Source: Staphylococcus succinus
Lineage (GTDB): Bacteria; Bacillota; Bacilli; Staphylococcales; Staphylococcaceae
NCBI RefSeq assembly: GCF_029024945.1
Contig: NZ_CP118976.1
Location: 1,798,001 to 1,862,000, forward strand
Reading direction: 5' to 3'
DNA length: 64,000 nucleotides
This document shows positions 18,354 to 26,740 of this stretch, one piece after another (position 1 is the first letter of the stretch; each line of letters begins with the position of its first letter). Below the pieces are notes generated by a model, which did no database searches, had not been told where the DNA came from, and saw only the letters and a list, made by a program, of their open reading frames with translations. A program made the translations under genes and the position numbers.

Positions 18354-19262
18354 TTGTTTAACAAAGGAAACCTAAAATGGTTATCGGTGACAGCAGCACT
18401 AATTATGACTTGGGTTCAATTAGGAGGCGCTTTAGTTACAAAGACAGGTTCAGCCGACGGATGTGGTTCTGACTGGCCGCTATGTCATGGCGCTCTTTTA
18501 CCTCAAAACCTTCCCATTCAAACAATTATCGAATTAAGTCACCGTGCAGTATCTGGCTTATCTCTTATTATTGTCTTATGGTTGGTTATTGTGGCATGGA
18601 AACATATTAGCTATATTAAAGAAGTAAAACCTTTATGTATCATTAGTGTGGGATTCTTACTCCTTCAAGCACTCATAGGTGCTGCTGCTGTAATGTGGCA
18701 ACAAAATGCTTACGTTTTAGCATTACATTTCGGTATATCTCTTGTCTCATTCTCTTCAGTCTTTGTACTAACATTAATTATTTTTGAAGTTGATCGTAAA
18801 TACGAAGCAGACGAATTATTTATTAGAAAGCCGTTAAGAATTTATACTTGGATTATGGCAATCATAGTTTATTTAACTATTTATACAGGCGCTTTAGTTC
18901 GACATAAAGGAGCCAGCTTAGCCTATGGTCAATGGCCTTTACCATTCAATGATTTAATGCCACATAATGTTGCAGATTGGATTAATTTCACACATAGATG
19001 TATGGCATTTATAGCGTTCACTTGGATATTACTTACGTTTATTCATGCAGTTAATCATTATCAACATAACCGTACGATTCGATATGGTTACACTGCTGCG
19101 TTTATTCTAGTCATATTACAAGTAACGACTGGTGCTTTATCTATTATTACTGAAGTGAATTTAATTATCGCACTTTTACATGCTTTGTTCATCACATTAT
19201 TATTTGGCTTAATTGCTTACTTTATTGTATTGATGTTACGAACGATAAGGAGCGGTGGATAA
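18354..19262 (+). CDS. ctaA: Haem A synthase
   Basis: CtaA oxidises haem O to haem A for aa3-type oxidases. The 302-residue protein has eight predicted helices, the extracellular cysteine pair in G-C-G-S-D-W-P-L-C-H, and the haem-ligand histidines in S-H-R-A-V-S, L-H-F-G-I-S, T-H-R-C-M-A and L-H-A-L-F. The frame opens at a GTG at 18339, but similarity to the S. aureus start and GGGGTGTGA six bases upstream point to the TTG at 18354. Confidence 0.93.
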   Translation: MFNKGNLKWLSVTAALIMTWVQLGGALVTKTGSADGCGSDWPLCHGALLPQNLPIQTIIELSHRAVSGLSLIIVLWLVIVAWKHISYIKEVKPLCIISVGFLLLQALIGAAAVMWQQNAYVLALHFGISLVSFSSVFVLTLIIFEVDRKYEADELFIRKPLRIYTWIMAIIVYLTIYTGALVRHKGASLAYGQWPLPFNDLMPHNVADWINFTHRCMAFIAFTWILLTFIHAVNHYQHNRTIRYGYTAAFILVILQVTTGALSIITEVNLIIALLHALFITLLFGLIAYFIVLMLRTIRSGG

Positions 19263-19321
19263 ACGCATTAAGTAACAATCCAATGATCATTAAAAACGAC
19301 TAAAATCTAACTATTTGTAGT

Positions 19322-19362
19322 AAAAAGTACAGCTCTGTTTTTTAACAGAGCTGTACTTTTTT
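19322..19362 (+). terminator. ctaA terminator
   Basis: Strong dyad AAAAAGTACAGCTCTGTT / AACAGAGCTGTACTTTTT with a T-run, directly after ctaA. Confidence 0.92.
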
Positions 19363-19533
19363 GATTGAAAATTTACAATTTTCAACTTCATCTTTTGCTC
19401 AAGACATATGACACTTTAATCTCTCAATCATACGATTAACTTAAATAGCAACATAGTGTATATATAATATCAACTATATTAAACGCCTTTTGATAAATTT
19501 TTATCTATACAAGTATTCATTAGATAACCAATA

Positions 19534-19580
19534 AAAATAAGAGATAGCCACTTTTATGAGTAGTAGCTACCTCTTATTTA
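19534..19580 (-). terminator. pycA terminator
   Basis: Imperfect dyad AAATAAGAGgTAGC / GCTAtCTCTTATTTTTAT read on the minus strand, 50 bases after pycA. Confidence 0.8.
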
Positions 19581-19631
19581 TGAATCCAAATACAAAAGCT
19601 TGTATCAACTTATTGCATAGATAATCGTTAA

Positions 19632-22600
19632 TTAATCAACAGGTTCTTTTTCTATTTCTATCAACAAATCACCTGTTTCAATTGCATCACCGCTTTTAAC
19701 TGTAAGTTTAGTCACTGTTCCATCAAAAGGTGCTTGGATTGTTGTCTCCATTTTCATTGCTTCAGTTATTAATAAAGCCTGACCACTTGTGACAGATTCA
19801 CCCTCAGAAATTTGCACTTCTGTAACAGAACCTGGCATTTGAGCCCCTATATGATTCGGATTTAATTTATCTGCTTTCGGTTTAACACTTGCGTTTGCTT
19901 TAACATTTTCATCTTGAATATAGATACGTCTCGCCTGACCATTCATATCATAGAAAATAGTACGCATACCTTTTTCATCTGGTTCTGTTATTGTTTTTAA
20001 CGTAATAATCAGTCGTTTTCCTGTATCTATTTCAATTTCAACTGTTTCATTTGAACGCATTCCAAAGAAGAACGTTGGTGTATCTAAGAGTGAAACATTA
20101 CCAAATTGTTCTTGTGTCGCAATAAACTGTTCATAAACCTTTGGATAAAGTACGTAACTAATAACATCTTGTTCAGTCACTTCACGTTGTTGCTTTTCTT
20201 CTAACTCTTTTCTAACTGCCTCAAAATCTACCGGCTCTAAATATTCACCAGGTCTGTCTGTAAGCGCAGTCTGACCTTTTAAAATAACTTTTTGGAGATC
20301 TTTATTGAAACCACTGACAGGTTGACCAATGTCGCCTTTAAAGAAGGAAACCACTGATTCTGGGAAATCCAATTTATGTCCCTCATCAATAACTGCTTGT
20401 TCGTCTAGTTCATTTTGAACCATGTACAGTGCCATGTCTCCTACTATTTTAGATGATGGCGTAACTTTGACTAAATCACCAAACAAGAAATTCACACGTC
20501 TATACATATCTTTCACTTCATTAAATCGATTACCCAGTTCTAAGCTCTTAGCTTGTTGTCTTAAGTTTGAATACTGACCACCAGGCATTTCATGTTTATA
20601 TATTTCCGTATTAGGTGACTTAATATCACTTTCAAAATCACTATAATACTGACGTACAATTCCCCAATAATGAGATAATTCTTCCATGCCATCAATATCA
20701 GCGCGCATATTTCTATCAAACCCATTTAATGCATAATATAATGCATTTCCACTAGGTTGACTTGTTAATCCACTCATTGAAGCTACTGCAGTATCAATGA
20801 CATCGACACCTGCATCTATCGCCTCTTTATATATCATTAATCCATTTCCACTTGTATCATGCGTGTGCAAATGTATTGGTAAATCTACAGCTGCTTTTAA
20901 TTCTCCAATTAATTCATAGGCTGCTTTAGGTTTTAATAAACCTGCCATATCTTTAATCGCTAAAATATGGAACCCTTCTTTTTCAAGCGTTTTGGCCATA
21001 TTTATATAATATTCTAATGTGTAAATATCTGAACGTTTAGGATTTAAGATATCACCTGTGTAACAAATTGTACCTTCTGAAATCTTCCCTGCTTCTTGTA
21101 CTGCCTCATTTGCAACTTTCATTTGATCTACCCAGTTTAATGAGTCGAAAATACGGAAAACATCGATACCAGCCTCAGCACTTTCTTGCACAAACTTTTT
21201 AATTACATTATCAGGATAATTCTTATAACCTACTGCATTAGAAGCACGTAATAACATTTGGAATAAAACATTTGGAATTTCTTTTCTAAGTCTTTCTAAT
21301 CTTTCCCAAGGGTTTTCTTTCAAGAAATTGTAAGCAACATCAAATGTAGCTCCACCCCATAATTCTAAAGAAAAGTTATCTTGCATCACTTCAGCTGTTT
21401 TAGAAGCAATATTCATCATGTCTTTTGTACGTACACGTGTAGCTAGTAAAGATTGATGTGCATCTCTAAATGTTGTATCCGTGATTAGTACATCTTCCTG
21501 TTGTTTTAACCATGTTGCGACTGCTTGAGGTCCTTTTTCATCTAATAATTGTTTCGTTCCTTGAAGATTAGCTATTTCCTTTTTTGGTACTACTGGTATT
21601 GGTGAAGTCTCATATATTGGTTTTGGACGTTTCTCAACGTTTGGAAAACCATTAATTGAAACGTTACCAATATATTCTAATGTTTTAGTACCACGGTCTA
21701 AAGTCGGTTGAATATCAAATAGTTCTGGTGTCTTCTCAATAAATTTCGTTGTATAGTCCCCAGTTTTAAATTGAGGATGTCTTATCACATTAATTAAGAA
21801 TGGCACATTTGTTTTCACACCACGAATTCTCATCTCTTGTAATGAACGATCCATTTTTTCTTCTGCTTGTTTAAATGACATGCCATGTGTGGAAAGTTTA
21901 ACAAGTAATGAATCATAATATGGTGAAATCTCGGCGCCTTGGAAACCATCTCCAGCATCTAATCTCACACCAAAACCACCACTTGAACGGTATGCTATAA
22001 TTCTTCCAGAATCTGGCATGAAATCATTTGTAGGATCTTCAGTCGTAATACGGCACTGAATTGCGTAACCTAAAGTTTGAATATCTTGTTGCTGAGGCAT
22101 TGAAATTTCTTTATCAAAAAGATTTTCTCCATCCGCTACAAGGATTTGTGTTTTAACAATATCTACGCCTGTTATCATTTCAGTTATAGTATGTTCTACT
22201 TGAACACGTGGATTAACTTCAATGAAATAATAGTCATCTCCAGATACTAAAAATTCAACAGTACCAGCATTTACATACTCAATCTTTTCCATTAGTTGAA
22301 TTGCTGAATCACATATTCTTTCTCTTAAATCATCAGTAAGTGCCACTGATGGTGCAACTTCAACTACTTTTTGATGACGACGTTGTACAGAACAGTCTCT
22401 TTCATATAAATGAACAATATTTCCGTGTTCGTCTCCAATCACCTGTACTTCGATATGCTTTGGATTATCGATATATTTTTCAATGTATACTTCACTATTA
22501 CCAAAGGATTTCTCAGCTTCAGACTTAGCACGATGGAATGCCTCTTCTAATTCACCTTCTGAGTGAACGATACGCATACCTTTACCGCCACCCCCACTTG

Positions 22601-23087
22601 TAGCTTTAATCATCAGTGGATATCCTGCTTCATTGGCAAATGCAATTGCCGCTTCTTGACTATCAATTGGACCATCCGTGCCTGGAATAACAGTCAAGTC
22701 TGCTTTAATTGCTGTTGCTCGTGCCTTAACTTTATCTCCAAACATATCTAAATGTTCAACACGTGGACCAATAAATTTAATACCTTCTTCGCTACATCTA
22801 CGTGCAAATGTTTCATTTTCACTTAAAAATCCATAACCAGGATGTATCGCATCTACGCCTGCGCGTTTTGCTACATCTAGAATACGTTCTATATTTAAAT
22901 AAGACTCTGCCGGTCCTAAGTCTTTTCCTACTAAGTATGATTCATCAGCTTTATATCTATGTAAAGACCCCTTATCTTCATTTGAATATATCGCAACTGT
23001 ATTAATATTCAACTCCGTTGCAGCCCTAAAAATCCTTATTGCTATTTCCCCACGATTGGCTACCAATAGTTTATTTATTTTATTCAC
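19632..23087 (-). CDS. pycA: Pyruvate carboxylase
   Basis: This biotin enzyme carboxylates pyruvate to oxaloacetate, refilling the TCA cycle. The 1151-residue chain has biotin carboxylase (1 to about 450, K-A-T-S-G-G-G-G-K-G-M ATP-binding loop), carboxyltransferase (about 530-800, D-T-T-F-R-D-A-H-Q-S-L metal site), the allosteric region and a C-terminal biotinyl domain with E-A-M-K-M-E-T. Full length for the family. It starts at GTG after AAGGGGG; a nearer ATG is out of frame and closed after one codon. It lies between ctaA and ftsW. Confidence 0.97.
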   Translation of the reverse strand: MNKINKLLVANRGEIAIRIFRAATELNINTVAIYSNEDKGSLHRYKADESYLVGKDLGPAESYLNIERILDVAKRAGVDAIHPGYGFLSENETFARRCSEEGIKFIGPRVEHLDMFGDKVKARATAIKADLTVIPGTDGPIDSQEAAIAFANEAGYPLMIKATSGGGGKGMRIVHSEGELEEAFHRAKSEAEKSFGNSEVYIEKYIDNPKHIEVQVIGDEHGNIVHLYERDCSVQRRHQKVVEVAPSVALTDDLRERICDSAIQLMEKIEYVNAGTVEFLVSGDDYYFIEVNPRVQVEHTITEMITGVDIVKTQILVADGENLFDKEISMPQQQDIQTLGYAIQCRITTEDPTNDFMPDSGRIIAYRSSGGFGVRLDAGDGFQGAEISPYYDSLLVKLSTHGMSFKQAEEKMDRSLQEMRIRGVKTNVPFLINVIRHPQFKTGDYTTKFIEKTPELFDIQPTLDRGTKTLEYIGNVSINGFPNVEKRPKPIYETSPIPVVPKKEIANLQGTKQLLDEKGPQAVATWLKQQEDVLITDTTFRDAHQSLLATRVRTKDMMNIASKTAEVMQDNFSLELWGGATFDVAYNFLKENPWERLERLRKEIPNVLFQMLLRASNAVGYKNYPDNVIKKFVQESAEAGIDVFRIFDSLNWVDQMKVANEAVQEAGKISEGTICYTGDILNPKRSDIYTLEYYINMAKTLEKEGFHILAIKDMAGLLKPKAAYELIGELKAAVDLPIHLHTHDTSGNGLMIYKEAIDAGVDVIDTAVASMSGLTSQPSGNALYYALNGFDRNMRADIDGMEELSHYWGIVRQYYSDFESDIKSPNTEIYKHEMPGGQYSNLRQQAKSLELGNRFNEVKDMYRRVNFLFGDLVKVTPSSKIVGDMALYMVQNELDEQAVIDEGHKLDFPESVVSFFKGDIGQPVSGFNKDLQKVILKGQTALTDRPGEYLEPVDFEAVRKELEEKQQREVTEQDVISYVLYPKVYEQFIATQEQFGNVSLLDTPTFFFGMRSNETVEIEIDTGKRLIITLKTITEPDEKGMRTIFYDMNGQARRIYIQDENVKANASVKPKADKLNPNHIGAQMPGSVTEVQISEGESVTSGQALLITEAMKMETTIQAPFDGTVTKLTVKSGDAIETGDLLIEIEKEPVD

Positions 23088-23499
23088 ACCATGGTCCCCC
23101 TTAAATTTTTGAATTTTCTAAAAAGTTAGTTATGAAAATCATTATATCAAAATACGAACAATGTATACAGTAAAAAATATAAGAGCAAATCTCTGTGCAA
23201 TGTATAAACAGTTTATTAATTAAGGAAGCATACATAGCTACAATACATCAAATTAAACTCCTAATTCCTTACCATTAGCGTGTTCCAAAGTAATTGTATC
23301 ATAATCATATCATAATAAAAAGTTATTGTTTATGATAAGTTTTTATTATTGGTTTTCTAAAAAATACTAAGTATTTCAAAATTCTGATATAATAAAATAA
23401 AAATAAGCAAACGTTTTCAACAATAATCTGTTGTAACGTTTGCTTTTAATGTATGGTTAATATTCTATTTTAAAACATCATTCATAGACACTAATACAT
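23088..23499. other. Intergenic region pycA/ftsW
   Basis: These 412 bases hold the ftsW terminator (23402-23449) and an AT-rich pycA upstream region with a loose dyad around TTATGATAAG/AGTTATTGTTTATGA (about 23310-23350). No reading frame with a ribosome binding site was found. Confidence 0.55.
23402..23449 (-). terminator. ftsW terminator
   Basis: Dyad AAGCAAACGTT / AACGTTTGCTT with a partial inner CAAC/GTTG, downstream of ftsW; flanking A- and T-rich bases. Confidence 0.82.
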
Positions 23500-24735
23500 T
23501 TAATACTTTTTAGCTATATCCACATGATTTTGACTTTTACGTGTTTTTTTCTTTTTTAATTCTTCTATTTTAATTTGTTTAGCTGTAATGAGCAACAAGC
23601 CCATTGCAATACTTAAACTTATCATTGAAGAGCCACCGAAACTAATGAATGGTAAAGGCACCCCTGTTAATGGGATGGTACCAGAAATACCGCCTAAGTT
23701 TACAAATGTCTGACTGCCTATATAACTTGCTATGCCTACACATACTAATTTATAGAAGTAAGAATTCGTTTTGTTCGCAAGTTCGAAAGCTCTGTAAACG
23801 ATAAAAAATAATAAACAAATAACAAAAAGACCACCTAATAAGCCTAATTCCTCACAAATAATTGAAAAAATGAAATCTGTATGCGGTTCTGGTAAATAAC
23901 CCAATTTCATAATACTATTACCTAATCCTCGACCAAACAGACCTCCATTTCCAATTGCAATAAGCGAATTAGAAATATGATAACCTGTACCTGATTCTTG
24001 ACTAAACGGATTTGTTAACGTACTAAAACGTGCTGTTAAATAGTCTGGGACTAATCCTAATAGTAAGAATAGGCCTCCAATAAGTGCTACACCTATAATA
24101 ATCATCAAACCATATCTAAGTGATTTTTGTACGCCTATCCCTGCATAAAATAGAATTGAAAAGAAAATGATTAATATTAGCAACGTTTGTCCAATATCTC
24201 TTTGTAAAATTACGAGCCCTATACAAAATGAAGCTAAAATAATTGGAGACATTAATAATTTCGGTTCTTTAAATACCTTAGGTCGTTTCTTTTCTATCAT
24301 ATATGGAATATACAATAATATTGCGATTTTCAATAATTCAGATGCTTGTAAATTCATGAATCCTAAATTAATCCAACTTTTTGAACCATTAATGTTACTA
24401 CCTACCACTAATGTAGCTCCTAGTAACACAATTATTCCAGTCATCATCCATTTTTGAAATTGTGTTGATGCTAAAAATTTCACATTCATGAAAAATGCCA
24501 TAAAAAAGACGAGAGATAAACTCATAATTACATACATCAACTGTCTGGTATAAAAGTAAGTTCCAGATACAGCTACACCACCTGTCAATGTACCTTTTGT
24601 GGCTGCAACCATACTTGCACTATAAACCATTACCAAACCGATGAGACATAATAATAAATATGTAATTACTAACGGATAGTCGATAAATTTAGCATTTCTG
24701 CCAATGTATCGAAAAAATTGCTTTATGTTATTCAT
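23500..24735 (-). CDS. ftsW: FtsW, SEDS-family septal peptidoglycan polymerase
   Basis: FtsW polymerises lipid II at the division septum with its partner PBP. The 411-residue protein has ten predicted helices, the SEDS signature region P-E-P-H-T-D-F-I-F-S (catalytic Asp) and the C-terminal P-L-P-F-I-S-F-G-G-S-S. A lysine-rich tail follows. An ATG four codons upstream is in frame, but GGATGA is properly spaced only for the ATG at 24735. It is located between pycA and ylaN, the conserved FtsW position; RodA is elsewhere in staphylococci. Confidence 0.93.
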   Translation of the reverse strand: MNNIKQFFRYIGRNAKFIDYPLVITYLLLCLIGLVMVYSASMVAATKGTLTGGVAVSGTYFYTRQLMYVIMSLSLVFFMAFFMNVKFLASTQFQKWMMTGIIVLLGATLVVGSNINGSKSWINLGFMNLQASELLKIAILLYIPYMIEKKRPKVFKEPKLLMSPIILASFCIGLVILQRDIGQTLLILIIFFSILFYAGIGVQKSLRYGLMIIIGVALIGGLFLLLGLVPDYLTARFSTLTNPFSQESGTGYHISNSLIAIGNGGLFGRGLGNSIMKLGYLPEPHTDFIFSIICEELGLLGGLFVICLLFFIVYRAFELANKTNSYFYKLVCVGIASYIGSQTFVNLGGISGTIPLTGVPLPFISFGGSSMISLSIAMGLLLITAKQIKIEELKKKKTRKSQNHVDIAKKY

Positions 24736-25116
24736 TTGACATATCATCCAATTCTAATTATTAATATCTTTACTATTTGCTAGATCTTGATGCTTAAACC
24801 TACATATTTAGTAATGCTTAAGTTATTCATTTGACATTAAGTCTGTATTAAAAAATAATAAATTGCGCTTTTTCCATTATATCAACATTACAATATTATC
24901 TCGAGCAAATATAACACAAAGTTTAATATTTTAATTACTCACCACTTAAAAGTATATTTAAAACAAGAAAAGTGACTGCGGCCCAATCAACAAAATATTG
25001 ATTTCCCAGTCACTTCTCATATGTTTATGTAGTTTTTAAATACTACAATAGCTTTTGTATATTTTTAAAATTTGGGCTATTAATGGATCTAGCCACAATA
25101 CGCACTATTAACCCAA
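24736..25116. other. Intergenic region ftsW/ylaN
   Basis: The region contains the ylaN terminator and a 16-base direct repeat: GTTATTCATTTGACAT at 24727-24742 (covering the ftsW start) is repeated at 24822-24837. The second copy opens a 16-codon minus-strand frame without a good ribosome binding site. Otherwise AT-rich. Confidence 0.6.
24970..25015 (-). terminator. ylaN terminator
   Basis: Dyad AAGTGACTG / CAGTCACTT with inner ATCAA/TTGAT, followed on the minus strand by TTCTTGTTTT. Confidence 0.8.
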
Positions 25117-25392
25117 TTAAACATTTGTAAATGCATCATGCAGTTTAGAAAGTTCTTTTTCTAAACGAAGCATTAAACCTTTGCCCGTTTCACTGTCTAC
25201 TAAACCAAGTTCAACTGCAAAATCAACTTCTTTCTGCAATCCAAACATTTGAGTATCGAGTACTTCTTCATATAATGGGCATTGAGGTAATGTAAGATTA
25301 TCCATTTGCACTTTAATAAGTTGGAGAATCCTATCAGCATCTTTATTCAACTGGTCATATGCCGCACTATTTAACTTTTGATTCTTTACCAT
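25117..25392 (-). CDS. ylaN: YlaN family protein (UPF0358)
   Basis: This 91-residue all-helical protein (L-N-S-A-A-Y-D-Q-L, C-P-L-Y-E-E-V-L-D-T-Q-M-F-G) is a full-length YlaN. Recent work in Bacillus and Staphylococcus, recalled and not checked here, describes YlaN as an iron-binding protein that relieves Fur repression. GGGGGAG precedes the ATG. It lies next to ftsW as in Bacillus. Confidence 0.92.
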   Translation of the reverse strand: MVKNQKLNSAAYDQLNKDADRILQLIKVQMDNLTLPQCPLYEEVLDTQMFGLQKEVDFAVELGLVDSETGKGLMLRLEKELSKLHDAFTNV

Positions 25393-25748
25393 GACATACT
25401 CCCCCTATCAATTGTAACTTTATAAATAAAAGTGTATCTCACTGAATACTAAAAAGCAAGAGAATTCAGAAATATACTAAATACTGTCATATGTGATAAA
25501 ATTGTATTTAAACAAATTTTATCTCAACAGTATTTAGTACTTTATTTCAAAAACTGCTCAGCCTTGATAAGAAAGCGTTTTTATACAAAGTCATTTTTAA
25601 CTAAATTAGATGTAAATATTAAATAAATTACCATCTTAATTATAAAAGTCACCAAAAATTCATGATTTGGCTTAACATTATTTTTCTGAGATAATTTTTA
25701 TTATAAAGTACTATAAATATCTGTAGATATTTAAATAGGAGTGGGATT
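25393..25748. other. Divergent region ylaN/ylaL-like with a long palindrome
   Basis: A 65-base imperfect palindrome occupies 25475-25539: outer arms TACTAAATACTGT / ACAGTATTTAGTA (13 bp, perfect), inner arms GATAAAAT / ATTTTATC. It lacks a T-run on either side. The remainder is AT-rich promoter-like sequence. Confidence 0.65.
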
Positions 25749-26231
25749 ATGATTCAAATTAAGGGCGCTGTTAAATTTCCAATTACTTTAGATAGTACAA
25801 CTTGGATTTTTGACGATCGCAAAGTACAAATTGAAGACTTAGAGAATGGTGTTTTTGATGGCACAAAACCAATTGCTTTTGATGATAATCGCGAATGGAA
25901 TCGTGCTATTTTAGAAGGTCAAACAAATCCTCCAACACTAAATTCTGAAATTAAGTATAAGAAACGTGCAGTATTAGAAAATTCTTTTGTCATTAATATG
26001 ACTCCCTTTTTCAAAAATGCGGAATTACAAGATACAGCATCTGCAATTCGTTTATTTAATCATGAAGCATCAATTGAGGTACCTATTGATTTATTACCAT
26101 ATTTATTTTTCCAATTTGCTAAAGATGGCAAGAGATTATATGATGACAATGCCGTTGATAGCTTTGTCTATATTCCTGATGAAGGTTATTCATATCAATT
26201 TAAGTACGTTACTCATATTGAGGTGATTTAA
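25749..26231 (+). CDS. Conserved protein, YlaL-like by position and opening sequence
   Basis: The 160-residue soluble protein starts M-I-Q-I-K-G-A-V-K-F-P-I-T-L-D after TAGGAGTGGG. It is predicted mixed alpha/beta, acidic, with no signal peptide. In B. subtilis a gene of this size (ylaL) lies in the typA-ylaN region, and automated annotation sometimes calls the staphylococcal protein a peptidyl-prolyl isomerase; I see no recognisable PPIase motif. One base separates it from ylaI, so the two are co-translated. Confidence 0.75.
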   Translation: MIQIKGAVKFPITLDSTTWIFDDRKVQIEDLENGVFDGTKPIAFDDNREWNRAILEGQTNPPTLNSEIKYKKRAVLENSFVINMTPFFKNAELQDTASAIRLFNHEASIEVPIDLLPYLFFQFAKDGKRLYDDNAVDSFVYIPDEGYSYQFKYVTHIEVI

Positions 26232-26232
26232 G

Positions 26233-26406
26233 ATGCGGAAAGTGCAATGTATTATATGTGATACCGAAGTATTTATTGATGAAAATACATTAGAAGCTAA
26301 AAGATTAAAAAACGATCCAATGCATACTTTTATGTGTGATGAATGTAAAAGTAGACTCGATACACCTAAACATCGCAATCAAATATCAACATATAATCAT
26401 CGTTAA
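26233..26406 (+). CDS. ylaI: YlaI family zinc-ribbon-like small protein (DUF2197)
   Basis: A 57-residue protein, M-R-K-V-Q-C-I-I-C-D...F-M-C-D-E-C-K, with two CxxC pairs (C6/C9 and C36/C39) forming a likely zinc-binding knuckle. It begins one base after the previous stop, with AGGTGATTTAAG as ribosome binding site inside the upstream gene. Size, cysteine spacing and location near typA match Bacillus YlaI. Function unknown. Confidence 0.85.
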   Translation: MRKVQCIICDTEVFIDENTLEAKRLKNDPMHTFMCDECKSRLDTPKHRNQISTYNHR

Positions 26407-26487
26407 AGTAAGCTCAATAATAATTAGTATAGCAACATCCAAATCTAGTCCGAGAGATAGATATACTGATAATCAGTTTCAAAATAT

Positions 26488-26532
26488 AAAAGACAAACCC
26501 AATGCTATTGTTTAGCGTTGGGTTTGTCTTTT
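26488..26532 (+). terminator. ylaI terminator
   Basis: Dyad AAAAGACAAACCCAA / TTGGGTTTGTCTTTT with inner GCT/AGC, followed by a T-rich stretch. Confidence 0.9.
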
Positions 26533-26666
26533 ATTTTGAAAATCTAAACTTTGATCACTTGCTATAATCTTTTAAATGAACACAATGTTTCATGATAGTC
26601 ATTTAGACTAACTTCTATCGTAAGACAAAAGATGAAAAATACCAGATGTTAGAGTGTCGCAAGTAC

Positions 26667-26706
26667 AAAAAAACTGTCGACAAAGTCTAAGACCTCATCG
26701 ACAGCT
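26667..26706 (-). terminator. typA terminator
   Basis: Minus-strand stem CTGTCGA / TCGACAG with inner GTC/GAC, followed by seven T. Confidence 0.85.
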
Positions 26707-26740
26707 TGAAATAAATTTTATTCAAATCATACAAATTGTA

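Larger units (their letters stand above)
19263..19631. other. Intergenic region ctaA/pycA (convergent)
   Basis: The region holds two terminators at its ends (entries 19322-19362 and 19534-19580). Between them is AT-rich sequence with no ribosome-binding-site-led reading frame and no repeat that I can see. Confidence 0.6.
26407..26740. other. Intergenic region ylaI/typA (convergent)
   Basis: Contains one terminator for each side (26488-26532 and 26667-26706); the intervening 135 bases show no reading frame with a ribosome binding site. Confidence 0.6.

Noticed and set aside
23088..23096. ATG-GTG-TGA just before the pycA GTG start
   Set aside because: The ATG is only three bases after the Shine-Dalgarno and closes after one codon; the GTG fits the conserved protein start.
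24736..24767. TTGACA with a TATTAA 17 bases downstream on the plus strand at the ftsW start
   Set aside because: It would transcribe away from ftsW with no gene to serve, and such matches are common in AT-rich DNA.
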